This document shows positions 25,735 to 34,891 of a stretch of 41,871 bases of DNA, in pieces. Where the stretch lies: positions 1 to 41,871 of the forward strand of contig CAYYJM010000020.1 in assembly GCA_964471755.1 (NCBI GenBank). Direction: 5' to 3'. The notes below the pieces were generated by a model. The model had not been told where the DNA came from. It did not search any database and worked only from the letters and a program-made list of their open reading frames with translations. The translations under genes were made by a program, and so were the position numbers. Source of the stretch: CAYYJM01 sp964471755 (GTDB lineage: Bacteria; Planctomycetota; Planctomycetia; Gemmatales; Gemmataceae). The number at the start of each line of letters is the position of its first letter. Position 1 is the first letter of the stretch.

Positions 25735-26460
25735 ATGGCCCGGTGGTTGCCGCTCATTCTGCTCGTCGGCTGCGCCAGCCTGGACCAGGGCCGGCTCGAC
25801 GAGGCTCTGCGCCGACCGCCACGACCCGATCCGATCGTCCACAATCGCTATGTGCTTTACTGCCCCGATCGCATCGCCGTCACCGTCACCGGGGCCAAAC
25901 CGTGGAACGTCGAACGCGATGTCGGCGTCGATGGCCGGGTAGAGCTTCCCGTCGTCGGCCATGTCCGTATCCAGGGACAGACGCTGGCGGAAGCCCGTCG
26001 ATCTCTCGCACGAGCCCTGAACCTGCCCGACAACGCCGTCCAGATCGAGGTCAGGGACTTTCGCAGCCAGCAGGTGTTCGTTCATGGCCAGGTCGCCGGC
26101 GAAGACCGGGCCGTCCCCTACCACGGCCCGGAAACCGTTCTCGACGTGCTGCGCCGGGCCGGCGGTCTGGAAACCGGAGCGGACGTGGCCGAGGTCAGCA
26201 TCGTCCGCGGCCACGTCGCCGAGGGGCGGACACCGGAGGTGTTCGACGTCGATGTCCGGGCGATCCTGCTCCGCAATGAGCCGCGCAGCAATATCCGTGT
26301 CGAGCCGTTCGATCAGATCTACATCGGCCAGAGTCTGCGCTTCGAGTTCGTGCATCGGCTGCCGTTGGTGTTCCAGCCGCCGTGCGCCTACCTGCTGGGG
26401 ATTCGCCAACCAAATTCGACGGTTCACTTCCCGCCCTCGCCCTCCCGTCCGGGGCGGTGA
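25735..26460 (+). CDS. Wza-like polysaccharide export lipoprotein (SLBB)
   Basis: The 241-residue protein starts MARWLPLILLVGCASL, a signal peptide with lipobox LVGC, so it is probably a lipoprotein. The 'PDRIAVTVTG...VGVDGRVELPVVGHVRIQGQTLAEARRSLA' stretch is the polysaccharide export (Poly_export) domain. A following SLBB-like region has 'QVFVHGQVAGEDRAVPYHGPETVLDVLRRAGG'. It is expected to export extracellular polysaccharide or a related substrate through the outer membrane. GGGAGA (25722-25727) precedes the ATG by seven bases. No other polysaccharide genes are present. It is divergent from the kinase pair. Confidence 0.85.
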   Translation: MARWLPLILLVGCASLDQGRLDEALRRPPRPDPIVHNRYVLYCPDRIAVTVTGAKPWNVERDVGVDGRVELPVVGHVRIQGQTLAEARRSLARALNLPDNAVQIEVRDFRSQQVFVHGQVAGEDRAVPYHGPETVLDVLRRAGGLETGADVAEVSIVRGHVAEGRTPEVFDVDVRAILLRNEPRSNIRVEPFDQIYIGQSLRFEFVHRLPLVFQPPCAYLLGIRQPNSTVHFPPSPSRPGR

Positions 26461-26579
26461 AGGTTCCCTTGTTCGTCGCCGCTGCTGATGCTATATCGCC
26501 GACGCTCGCTGCGCGCAGCCGCCCGTTGCGTTCGCGGGTCGCTTACGTCTTGTTCGCATCCGCAGACGGGAGGACCAGA

Positions 26580-28400
26580 ATGGCTCGTCGTCTCCTCGCA
26601 TCCCTGGTTGGCCTCGGGGCCGTCCTCCTTCTGGTGGCGGTTCCCTGCTCGGCCCAGTCGCCTCCGCCGGCCCAGGATTCCGATTACGTCAATCGCGTCG
26701 TCGCCTTTCTCGAGGGGGGAGAGGTCGTCACCCGGCAGGATCTGGGCGAGTATCTGCTTGCACGCCTGGGTGAGTCGAAGATCGCCAGCATGCTCCGGCG
26801 AAAGCTGATCCAACTGGCCGCCGAGAAGGCCGAGATCACGGTCACCGATGCCGAGGTCGAGGCCGCCTTCACCGAGGCGCTCCAGGGCCTGCCGGCCGAG
26901 AAGTTCATCAAGGACGTCGTCCACGGCTACTACGGTCTGACCCTGTTCGAGTGGAAGGAAGACCGTCTGCGGCCCAAACTGCTCATGACCAAGCTCTGCC
27001 GCAGTCAGTTGAGCTATACCGATGAGGAAGTCCGCCGGGCCTTCGAGGCGACCTACGGCGAGCGGGTCCAGGTCCGCATGATTCTCTGGGAGAAGACCAA
27101 GGTCAAGGACGCCCAGGCCATCTACGGCACGCTGCGCGACAGCGACGAGGCCTTCAACGAGACGGCTCGCAAACAGTTCCGCAGCGATCTGGCCTCCAGC
27201 GGCGGCAAGATCAAGCCGATCGGCCGATACTCCCTCGGCGACGAGGTCGTCGAGAAAGCCGCCTTCGAACTGAAGCCGGGCCAGGTCAGCGAACTGCTCG
27301 AAACGCGCGAAGGCTTCATGATCTTGAAGTGTGACGGCCGACTGTCACCGGACACGTCGGTTAGCCTGGACGCGAAACGCAAGGAGCTGGTGCAGCAGGT
27401 CATCGAGAAGAAACTCCAGCAAGCGATCCCGGAAAAGATGGACGACCTGGAGCGTCGCGGCAACCTGAAGGTCCTCGTCAAGGACTGGACGGTGCGGGGC
27501 GAACCGGGTCAAGCCGTCGCCAAGATGGGCGAAGGCGTGCCGGTGACGCGCGAGGAATTCGGCGAGTACCTCATCACCCGCTACGGAACCAGCAAGCTCG
27601 AGATGCTCGTCAACGCGCGCATCATCCTGCGGGCCTGCAAGGCGAAGGGAATCACCGCCACTGACGCAGAGGTGGCAGCGGCCCTCGACAGGCACGTCAA
27701 GAAGTATCAGGTCACTCAGGAGGTCTTCGCCAAACAGGTTCTGAAGCCGCAGGGCTCGACCCTGTATCAGTTCAAGGAAGACATGCTCCGGCCGGAACTG
27801 CTCATGTCGAAGTTGGTCCGCGAGCAGATCAAGGCGACCGAGGACGAAATCAAACTCGCCTACAACGCCTACCACGGCGAACGGGTCGAGTGTCGGATCA
27901 TCCTCTACCCGCACAGCGAGGAGCGCCTGGCGATGCAGGAGTACGCCCAGTTGCGCGACAGCGAGGAGGCGTTCGCCCGCAAGGCGAAGAGCCAGCCCAG
28001 CCCGAGCCTGGCGTCACGCGGCGGCAAGCTGCCGCCGATCGGTCGCAACACCACCGGCAACGAGGAACTCGAACGCGAGATGTTCAGCCTCAACCCCGGC
28101 GAGGTGAGCCGCCTCGTCGGTTCGCCGCAGGGGTTCGTGCTGATCAAGTGCGACCGCCGGCTTCCGCCGGACACGAGCGTGAAAATGGCCGACATCCGTG
28201 CGAAGCTGGAAGCCGAGGTGATCGATCGCAAACTCCGGCAGGAGATCCCGCGCTTCTTCGCCGACCTGCGCAAGGAGGCCAATCCCCGACTGCTGCTCAA
28301 GGATCCGAACCGAATCGAGGATCTGTCCAGCACGGTCGGCCACGATCTGGAGAAGGCCGGGTACGTCGCTCCGCCGAACACGGTAAAGCCGAAGCGGTAA
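26580..28400 (+). CDS. Exported SurA/PpiC-like protein with two duplicated parvulin modules
   Basis: The 606-residue protein has a signal peptide (LLASLVGLGAVLLLVAVPCSAQ). It is built of two homologous halves: each has a SurA-like helical part ('GEYLLARLGESKIASML', 'GEYLITRYGTSKLEMLV') and a parvulin-like part ending 'GGKIKPIGRYSLGDE...LKPGQVSELLETREGF' and 'GGKLPPIGRNTTGNE...LNPGEVSRLVGSPQGF'. The first conserved His (ARHIL in active parvulins) is Met or Ile here (VRMILW, CRIILY), and the later GYHII-type His is Met or Val (GFMILK, GFVLIK). Peptidyl-prolyl isomerase activity is therefore doubtful and a chaperone role is more likely. GGGAGG (26568-26573) is six bases before the ATG. Confidence 0.88.
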   Translation: MARRLLASLVGLGAVLLLVAVPCSAQSPPPAQDSDYVNRVVAFLEGGEVVTRQDLGEYLLARLGESKIASMLRRKLIQLAAEKAEITVTDAEVEAAFTEALQGLPAEKFIKDVVHGYYGLTLFEWKEDRLRPKLLMTKLCRSQLSYTDEEVRRAFEATYGERVQVRMILWEKTKVKDAQAIYGTLRDSDEAFNETARKQFRSDLASSGGKIKPIGRYSLGDEVVEKAAFELKPGQVSELLETREGFMILKCDGRLSPDTSVSLDAKRKELVQQVIEKKLQQAIPEKMDDLERRGNLKVLVKDWTVRGEPGQAVAKMGEGVPVTREEFGEYLITRYGTSKLEMLVNARIILRACKAKGITATDAEVAAALDRHVKKYQVTQEVFAKQVLKPQGSTLYQFKEDMLRPELLMSKLVREQIKATEDEIKLAYNAYHGERVECRIILYPHSEERLAMQEYAQLRDSEEAFARKAKSQPSPSLASRGGKLPPIGRNTTGNEELEREMFSLNPGEVSRLVGSPQGFVLIKCDRRLPPDTSVKMADIRAKLEAEVIDRKLRQEIPRFFADLRKEANPRLLLKDPNRIEDLSSTVGHDLEKAGYVAPPNTVKPKR

Positions 28401-28420
28401 ACGGGAACCGGAGCCTCCGT

Positions 28421-28476
28421 GGAGCCCGCAGCGCGAGCAAGGGAACGAAAATCCCCTTGCTCGCGCTGCGGGCTCC
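28421..28476. repeat. Palindromic repeat F, 23-base perfect arms
   Basis: Arms 28421-28443 (GGAGCCCGCAGCGCGAGCAA...) and 28454-28476, loop of ten. It lies 20 bases after the parvulin-like gene and could act as its terminator or as an mRNA-stabilising hairpin. Confidence 0.95.
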
Positions 28477-28540
28477 GATCGCTTCGGATACGCTGAAACG
28501 CACGAGCTTCCGTGTCCTCGCACGCAAGGAGCGTTTCGGT

Positions 28541-31252
28541 ATGTCGTGCCGTCTGCTGGGTCTTCTCGCTCTGCTCTGCTCCACTTTAGCCGCCGCCGAG
28601 TCCGGTGATCCGTCGCGCTGGACGGTGGATGACGTTGTCCTGGTCGGCCACGCCAGTGACTTCCAGATGTCATCCGATGGCAACACCATCGTCTGGGTCC
28701 AGACGACCGTCGATCCGGAAACGGGATCGTACGAGACTCTCTGGCGGGCCAGCCCCCCGATGGGCCGGAAGGTCCAGCTGACACGCGGCAAGCACCACCT
28801 CAGCCGGCCGCGCTGGTCGCCCGATGGCAAGCATCTCGCCTTCCTCAGTGATCGGCCCGATCCGGACGCCGACCAGAAGAGCGACAAGGCTGCTGAGGAA
28901 CCGCCCGTGCATCTCTGGGTTCTCGACGTATCGGGCGGCGAACCCTGGCCGCTGACGAAGGGCGAACGGGCCGTCGCGACCTTCGACTGGATGGGCAGCG
29001 ATGCGCTCCTCTTCGCCGCTCAGGAAGACCCCACCGAGCGTGAAACACGCCTCAAGCAGACGAAGGACACCAGCCAGATCGTCGAGGACGATCGCCACAA
29101 TCCGCCCGTTCGGCTGTTCCGTGTCGCGATCGACTCCGCCAAGATTCAGCGCCTCAGCGACAACCGCGATGGCGTCGATCAACTCGCCGTCTCTCCCGAT
29201 GGTCGGTTCGCGCTGGTCGTCCATCCGCAGACACTCCGACATACCTACGACAATCGCACGAAACCGGTCGTCCGCCTGCACGATCTGCGACAGGGCACCT
29301 CCGAGAAGGTCCTCGATCCGCGAATCGTGCCCACGGGGCTCCACTGGGCGCATGATGGCCACGGTTGCTTCGTCACCTACGAGCGATCCAGCCAGATGGA
29401 GTTTGATCAGGCCGGCGTCGGTCGGGTCCTGTGGTTCGACCTGGCGACGAGAACGGCCGTCGAGATCGATCTGCAATGGGAGAAGGGATTGGCCCGTCAG
29501 TATGCCAACGAACACTCTCCAGGTCTGGAGCCAGTCGCGAACGGCTTCATCGCTCTGCTCGCCGATGGAGCCCGGCCGAAGGTCGCTCGCTACACCCATC
29601 AGGGAGATAGCTGGCAGCAGACTGTCATCACGGGCGACCACGTCGGAAACGTCTTCGGCGTCGCCCCGAGTCGGGATGGATCACGCCTCGCCTACGCCCA
29701 CAGCACGGCCTCGTCGCCGACGCGGTGGTATCAGGCGACACTGACCGGGGCTCAGCTCGGTAAGCCGACGCCGTTGACTTCGGTGCCGGAATCGCTGGCG
29801 AAAAAGACGAAGGCGCGGACGGAGGTGATCCGCTGGAAGGGAGCCCGTGACGAGGAGGTTGAAGGCATCCTCTATTATCCCCACGGATACGAACCCGGTA
29901 AGAAGTACCCGCTCGTCGTCATGATCCACGGTGGCCCGGCCGGGGCCGATTACGATTCCTGGGAAGAGACCTGGGCCATTGCTCCGAATCTCTACTGTCA
30001 ACGCGGTGCCTTCGTCCTGAAGCCGAACTACCACGGCAGCACCGACTACGGCCAGGCCTGGCTCGAATCGAACACACGCGGCAAATACTGCGACCTCGAA
30101 ACCGTGGACATCGACAAGGGCGTAGATCAACTCATCGCTCAGGGCCTGGTCGATAAAGATCACCTCGGCATCCTCGGCTGGTCGAACGGTGGCATCCTCA
30201 CGTCACTCATCACGACACAGACGACACGCTACAAGGCGGCCGCTCCGGGAGCCGGCACGATCGAGTACATCAGCGACTGGGCCAACTGTGAGTTCGGTGA
30301 TGCCTTCGATCGCTTTTACCTGGGCAAGTCCGCCCTGGAGGATCCGGCGTTCTACCAGAGCAAATCGAGCTTCTTCAAGATGGACCGGGTCCGCACGCCG
30401 ACGTTGATCTTCTTCGGCAGCGAGGATCGCGTCGTGCCGACGCAGCAGGGCTGGATGCACTACCGGGCCTTGCAGCAGCACGGCAAGGCGGAGGTGAAGT
30501 TCATCCTCTTTCCCGGCGAGGGCCACGGCCTGAAAGAGGTCGCCCATCAGCGGCGGAAGTTGACCGAGGAACTCGCCTGGTTCGATCGCCATCTGTTCGG
30601 CACACACCGGGACGTGGCCTACGCGGTGAAGAAGGATTCGCCCCTGGCGACATTTCTGGGCCGTGAGCGAGCCAGAAAGGTCGATGGAAAATTCGGTCTG
30701 CGCGAGAGGGATATCCTCGTTCCCGAGGTGGCGCACTTTCAGGGCATCGCCGTCGCCCGGTTCGAGACGACACGGGCACAGTTCGCCCAGTTCGACCCAC
30801 GTTTTCAGGTGCCGGCCGGGATGGAGAACCTGCCCGTGACGGTGACCTTCGAGCAGGCCGTCGGCTACTGTCGCTGGCTCAGTCAGAAGACGGGGCGCAA
30901 GTATCGTCTGCCAAGATCGGCGGAGGCCGACCGGCTCTACGACGATGAGGCGTCCGCGGGTGAGAACACGCTCGATTACTGGGCCGGTCACGCCGTCAAC
31001 CCGGACGATGCGGCTCGCATCCGGGCGGAACTGCGGACGCTGCCGGGTTGGACGACACTGCTCCGGCCGGTCGGCTTCAAGGGCCGTGGCGAGCCGTCCA
31101 TCTTCGACCTCGGCGGCAACGTCGCGGAGTGGGTGCAGGGCGAGGACGGTAAGGGGATGCTGCGTGGCGGTAGTGCCGATCGTCCCGCCGATGCACGCAG
31201 CCGGGGCGACGCCAGTGAGGCGTATCGCGGCTTCCGCGTCGTGCGGGAGTGA
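28541..31252 (+). CDS. Exported S9 prolyl oligopeptidase-family peptidase fused to SUMF1-like domain
   Basis: The 903-residue protein has a signal peptide (LLGLLALLCSTLAAAE), a beta-propeller (about 25-410; repeated 'SPDGKHLAF', 'SPDGRFALV') and an S9 alpha/beta-hydrolase domain. The triad is visible: Ser548 in GWSNGG, Asp629 in GSEDRVVP, and His662 in GEGHGL. After the usual S9 end (WFDRHLFG), about 200 residues form an FGE-sulfatase/SUMF1-like domain ('IAVARFETTRAQFAQFDP', 'AVGYCRWLSQKTGRKYRLP', 'GNVAEWVQG', 'MLRGGSADRP', 'YRGFRVVRE'). The catalytic Cys pair of formylglycine-generating enzyme is absent, so this part probably binds rather than oxidises. Start chosen for the signal peptide; AAGGAG (28526-28531) is nine bases upstream. 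Confidence 0.9.
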   Translation: MSCRLLGLLALLCSTLAAAESGDPSRWTVDDVVLVGHASDFQMSSDGNTIVWVQTTVDPETGSYETLWRASPPMGRKVQLTRGKHHLSRPRWSPDGKHLAFLSDRPDPDADQKSDKAAEEPPVHLWVLDVSGGEPWPLTKGERAVATFDWMGSDALLFAAQEDPTERETRLKQTKDTSQIVEDDRHNPPVRLFRVAIDSAKIQRLSDNRDGVDQLAVSPDGRFALVVHPQTLRHTYDNRTKPVVRLHDLRQGTSEKVLDPRIVPTGLHWAHDGHGCFVTYERSSQMEFDQAGVGRVLWFDLATRTAVEIDLQWEKGLARQYANEHSPGLEPVANGFIALLADGARPKVARYTHQGDSWQQTVITGDHVGNVFGVAPSRDGSRLAYAHSTASSPTRWYQATLTGAQLGKPTPLTSVPESLAKKTKARTEVIRWKGARDEEVEGILYYPHGYEPGKKYPLVVMIHGGPAGADYDSWEETWAIAPNLYCQRGAFVLKPNYHGSTDYGQAWLESNTRGKYCDLETVDIDKGVDQLIAQGLVDKDHLGILGWSNGGILTSLITTQTTRYKAAAPGAGTIEYISDWANCEFGDAFDRFYLGKSALEDPAFYQSKSSFFKMDRVRTPTLIFFGSEDRVVPTQQGWMHYRALQQHGKAEVKFILFPGEGHGLKEVAHQRRKLTEELAWFDRHLFGTHRDVAYAVKKDSPLATFLGRERARKVDGKFGLRERDILVPEVAHFQGIAVARFETTRAQFAQFDPRFQVPAGMENLPVTVTFEQAVGYCRWLSQKTGRKYRLPRSAEADRLYDDEASAGENTLDYWAGHAVNPDDAARIRAELRTLPGWTTLLRPVGFKGRGEPSIFDLGGNVAEWVQGEDGKGMLRGGSADRPADARSRGDASEAYRGFRVVRE

Positions 31253-31258
31253 GGTTTA

Positions 31259-31320
31259 TTTAGCCGCCGGCTTGCCGGCGGTCTTCGTCGCGAACACCCG
31301 CCGGCAAGCCGGCGGCTAAA
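31259..31320. repeat. Palindromic repeat A, copy 3 (paired arms)
   Basis: Arms 31259-31281 and 31298-31320, loop starting TCTTCGTC. It lies between convergent genes and contains the TAG stop codon (31316-31318) of the leftward HEAT-repeat gene. Confidence 0.97.
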
Positions 31321-33196
31321 TAACAGCCTTCGCGAACGCCTCCAGGGTTATCTGCGCCTGTTCCTTGACCTCCTTGTTCCGGTCCTTCAGGAACGGCTCG
31401 ACCGTTGGCCGGGCTCCGGCAGCGGCGGGCCCCAGCGTGGCCAGCAGCCTGAGCAGCGTCACCCGACCATCCACCTTCTTGCTCGCAGTAAGGGCCTTGC
31501 AGATATCCGGCAGCGTGGACGTCAGATCCGGGTCGTGGCGATGCACGAGACGAACCAGCCCCTCGGGTGGCGGCATGTAATCACGGTTGACGAAGGCCAG
31601 ATAGCCATCGACCACCTTCTTGAAGAAAGGCTGGGATTCGGCGCTGTCCATCTCGACCAGCTGCGACACGGCCAGGGTCCACTGCCACGGCTCCTGGCTC
31701 GATAGCCCCTTCTCCAGAAACTCGCGCAGCGGAGCAGGATCGACGTCGGCGTGCAGACGCAGCAACAGGTACATCTCCTGGACCACCGAGTAAGGAACGT
31801 GATCCTGCTTGTTCGTCGCCATGCGCAGGGCCGGGAGCAATTCCACTCGATCCCGCACCGACAGCCCCTTCATCATCTCGACGATGGGGGAAAGTTGCCA
31901 GCCGGTGGCCGTCACGATCAGCTTCTTGACCTTCGGCAGCACGTCCGGGACTGCGGCTCCGACGGCCAGAAGCACCGATCGGGCCGGGCCCTGAATCTGG
32001 TATTCCGCATGGTCGATCAGCGGAGCGGCGAACTCGGCCACCGCCTGGCGTTGCAGGTCCGGCCGCCGGGCCATCGCGCACAGCAGCGACTGAATGCGGT
32101 TGAGTTCCTCATAGCGTCGGGTCTGCAGCTTGCCGATCTCCGCAGCAGTCAACTGCTTCGGTGCCGGCGTGGCGGACTTCCCCTTGGCCTTCGTCGGCTT
32201 GGCCGCGCCCTTGGCCGCTGCCTTCTTCTCCTTGGGAACTGCCGGCACGACCGTCAGGCTGTCGAGTTGCTGACGAACGTGATCCATGATCTGATCGGTC
32301 GTCCCGGTGTGGGCGATCTGGCCGAGCATCGCAAAGGCGACGTTGCAAACTCCGCTGCTCTTGTCGTCCGTTTTCTCGAACAGCAGGGCGAGGCACTCGT
32401 CACTCTGGCTCGTCCGCAGGGCCTTCAGTGCGGCGGCCCGGATGTCGGCCCGTTTGTCCCGGGCGTACTCCATCCCGATCTTCTCGGCCTCGGCCGGCGA
32501 GACGACCTCCGGCAGACTCTCCAGGGCCTGCTCGATCATCTTCTGGCTGCCTTCCTTGAGAGCCCGATGCGCCAGCTCCGCGCCCTGCTGCTTGTCGATC
32601 TTGCAGATGGCCTGCAAGCGACGAGCGTCGCCGGACTCGCCCTCGGGAATGTCGATCGTCGCCAGCAGGTCGGCCAGGATCGCCTTGCCCAGCAGTGGCA
32701 GGGCCTCGGCGCTGACGGCGTCGGCGAAGCCAGTGTCCTTGTCGTCGAGCGCATCGACCAGGACGCGCTGCAGACGGAGATCGTTGATCTCATTGTTCTT
32801 GATCGCCTCCGCCAGCGCGGATTGCTTGCCACCGCCGCTGCCGGTGAAGATTTCGTACAGTTCGTGCGCCCGCCTGGCCGGCAGACGCGTCTGGCAGCCC
32901 TCACGGCTCACGACGGTGCCGATGTCTCCCGGCACCGTCGATTCGGCCAGGCCGGAGCGCATCTGGCGAGCGCGAGAGAGCAGGTCGAGCAGGGCCAGCG
33001 GCGCATCCTTGGCCGGGGCAGTCAGCACCCGGTCGAGCGCGTCCTTGAGTGGCACCAGGGCCGGCACCTTGGCGCTGAGTTCGGCGACCACCTTCGCCCG
33101 GCGGCGCAGGGCATCGCTGCCCGAGGCGGAACGCGCTCCGGCAGCAAGGAGGCGGTCGAGTTCGCCGGCCAGATCGAGCAATTGTTCACGCGACAT
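31316..33196 (-). CDS. HEAT-repeat-like helical protein
   Basis: The 626-residue protein is almost wholly helical. Short paired helices ('RADIRAAALKALRTSQSDECLALLF', split as HEAT-like units) occur in the middle and C-terminal parts ('GRVTLLRLLATLGPAAAGARPTVEPFL'). A Lys/Ala-rich linker (about 313-345, KEKKAAAKGAAKP) separates two halves. No enzyme motif or signal peptide is seen; HEAT proteins serve as protein-binding scaffolds. It starts 12 bases after the SWIM gene stop and is likely co-expressed with it. The TAG stop lies in repeat A, so the last residues (AVI) come from the junction. Confidence 0.8.
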   Translation of the reverse strand: MSREQLLDLAGELDRLLAAGARSASGSDALRRRAKVVAELSAKVPALVPLKDALDRVLTAPAKDAPLALLDLLSRARQMRSGLAESTVPGDIGTVVSREGCQTRLPARRAHELYEIFTGSGGGKQSALAEAIKNNEINDLRLQRVLVDALDDKDTGFADAVSAEALPLLGKAILADLLATIDIPEGESGDARRLQAICKIDKQQGAELAHRALKEGSQKMIEQALESLPEVVSPAEAEKIGMEYARDKRADIRAAALKALRTSQSDECLALLFEKTDDKSSGVCNVAFAMLGQIAHTGTTDQIMDHVRQQLDSLTVVPAVPKEKKAAAKGAAKPTKAKGKSATPAPKQLTAAEIGKLQTRRYEELNRIQSLLCAMARRPDLQRQAVAEFAAPLIDHAEYQIQGPARSVLLAVGAAVPDVLPKVKKLIVTATGWQLSPIVEMMKGLSVRDRVELLPALRMATNKQDHVPYSVVQEMYLLLRLHADVDPAPLREFLEKGLSSQEPWQWTLAVSQLVEMDSAESQPFFKKVVDGYLAFVNRDYMPPPEGLVRLVHRHDPDLTSTLPDICKALTASKKVDGRVTLLRLLATLGPAAAGARPTVEPFLKDRNKEVKEQAQITLEAFAKAVI

Positions 33197-33208
33197 GGTC
33201 GGTTCTCC

Positions 33209-34762
33209 TCAGAAGCCCAGACGCAGGTGCCGATCGGATGTCAGTAGCGCGAGCGGTTCGGCCACGACACGGGCCGCCACGGGAAGCAGGTAGAGCCGGA
33301 CCAGCAGCGCCGGCTGCTTCGACCCGAACTCGCCGGCAGACTGTTGCAGGCAGGCCAGGTTGACCGGCTCGGGAGCGCCAGCCGCCTTGCGACGACGTCC
33401 ACCGCGCCGCTTGCGCGTGTCAAGCGGCGCATCGTCACGCGGACGATTGGTCGCCTCAACGCGCATCCCCTTGCTGTCCTCCAGAACGAGTTGATCGACG
33501 CCCTCACCGACGCGCGGGCCGATCTTGCTCACCCGGACGAGGAAGACCGCCTCACGCGGAGCCAGGGGGTGCTTCATCTGCTGCTTGAACGCATCGAACG
33601 CGGGCTTGAACTCCGGCAGGGCACTGTCGTACACCTGCTTCAGGTGGGCCTTCGTCACCTCGGTTCCGGACTCGGCGGGCCTGTCCCAGCGGACCCGGCG
33701 GTTGATGTAGCCGGGGTAGATCGCGCCCTCGGTGATCGTCAGCACCTGATCGTAGCTGGGCTGCTCGGCGATGTACTGCATGCCCTTGAACGGTCGCATC
33801 GCCAGGGCCTGGAAGCAGCGGCCATCGTTCAGGTCGAGCAGGTGGCTGATCTCCATGCGCTGGGCGCGGGCGTGATCGTCGTAGCGCTCGTAGGCCAACT
33901 CGAGGAGTTTGAGGTTGGTGCCCCAGTAGCCCTGTTCCTTCAACTCGGTCAGCTTCCAGGTTCGACCCAGGATGCTTTCCAGGACGGCGTCCGCGTCGCT
34001 CTGCTTCTCGTCGGCGTCGAGGCGCTCGTCGAGGTAGGCCTTGCCGCGCTGCGTCGTCGCCCACAACTGGGCGATAAGGTCCGCGCCACGGGCCATGCGT
34101 TCTTCCTCGCTCAGGTCCTCCGTCTCGCCAACGAGAACGAGACGATTGAGCAGGTACATGGACGCATTCAGGTAGGCGTCCCCGAGTTGGGGTGCCTGGC
34201 GACGGAGCTTCTCCAGGCGTGTTGTCTCGAACCACTGACCGGACGAGGCGAGATCGAGGATGAGCTTTTCGAGCAGATCGAGGCCCTCGCGCTGGGCGGC
34301 GATCTTCTTCTTCTGGGCGGCGGTGCTGGTCTTCTTCTGCGGCCCGCTGCTGCTGGCATCGCCGACGGGAGTACCTTCCGTGGCAGGAGCCTCGGCCTTC
34401 TTGTTTTCGCGTGCGGTCTTCTTCTCGCGTTTGGCGACCAGGTCGTCCGATGGTTCCTGCGTCTTGAACTTCTTCTGATCCTTGACCCAGCAGTTCATCA
34501 GTCCCAGGCCATGCTTGCACGGGAGCTTGCGACTGGGACAGTTGCAGCGGAAGGTCGGCGATTCGGGATCGGCCAGATCGACCGAGACCTGGTAGGGCTG
34601 CTTGCCGCTGCCCTGGCACTGGCCCAGGAGCCAGGAACCATCGGCGGAAACGCCCAGGGAGACGAATTTCTTTTCCAGACGCCGCGCGTCGCTGGCGACG
34701 GAGGGGTCGGGAGCCCAGCGGTTGATGTCATCGTCGGTGTACGTTCGCATGGATGCGGACAT
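33209..34762 (-). CDS. SWIM zinc-finger protein
   Basis: The 517-residue protein has a SWIM motif CxCx6CxH: Cys73, Cys75, Cys82 and His84 in FRCNCPSRKLPCKHGLGLM. A Lys/Ala/Ser-rich linker (about 105-155) follows, then a long helical region and a C-terminal beta-containing part ending with 'LVRLYLLPVAARVVAEPLALL'. SWIM domains bind DNA or protein. In other bacteria SWIM proteins neighbour MoxR/VWA genes; here these are about 17 kb away. The ATG at 34762 has AGGGGA upstream. It forms a pair with the HEAT gene downstream. Confidence 0.88.
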   Translation of the reverse strand: MSASMRTYTDDDINRWAPDPSVASDARRLEKKFVSLGVSADGSWLLGQCQGSGKQPYQVSVDLADPESPTFRCNCPSRKLPCKHGLGLMNCWVKDQKKFKTQEPSDDLVAKREKKTARENKKAEAPATEGTPVGDASSSGPQKKTSTAAQKKKIAAQREGLDLLEKLILDLASSGQWFETTRLEKLRRQAPQLGDAYLNASMYLLNRLVLVGETEDLSEEERMARGADLIAQLWATTQRGKAYLDERLDADEKQSDADAVLESILGRTWKLTELKEQGYWGTNLKLLELAYERYDDHARAQRMEISHLLDLNDGRCFQALAMRPFKGMQYIAEQPSYDQVLTITEGAIYPGYINRRVRWDRPAESGTEVTKAHLKQVYDSALPEFKPAFDAFKQQMKHPLAPREAVFLVRVSKIGPRVGEGVDQLVLEDSKGMRVEATNRPRDDAPLDTRKRRGGRRRKAAGAPEPVNLACLQQSAGEFGSKQPALLVRLYLLPVAARVVAEPLALLTSDRHLRLGF

Positions 34763-34823
34763 GGTAGTCCCCTGCGGAAAGGGCACGTGTAACGCCCCAG
34801 GAGTAGACCACACGTGAGGGAGG

Positions 34824-34859
34824 TATTGTAGGTCGGCAGCGAGGTTCTCCGCTACAATA
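34824..34859. promoter_or_regulatory. Mirror-image -10 boxes in divergent SWIM/Trm112 promoter region
   Basis: TATTGTAG (34824-34831) and CTACAATA (34852-34859) form an inverted repeat; each half contains TACAAT when read outward from the other side. They could be -10 boxes of opposed promoters for the SWIM (-) and Trm112-like (+) genes; -35 elements are weak. Confidence 0.4.
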
Positions 34860-34891
34860 TCCCGACAGAATTGGCCGGAAAGGACAGGAAC

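Noticed and set aside
28576..28590. CCACTTTAGCCGCCG inside the S9 peptidase signal peptide, like the start of repeat A
   Set aside because: Only about 15 bases match; there is no palindromic arm, and the codons (STLAAA) make a normal signal-peptide end. Treated as chance.
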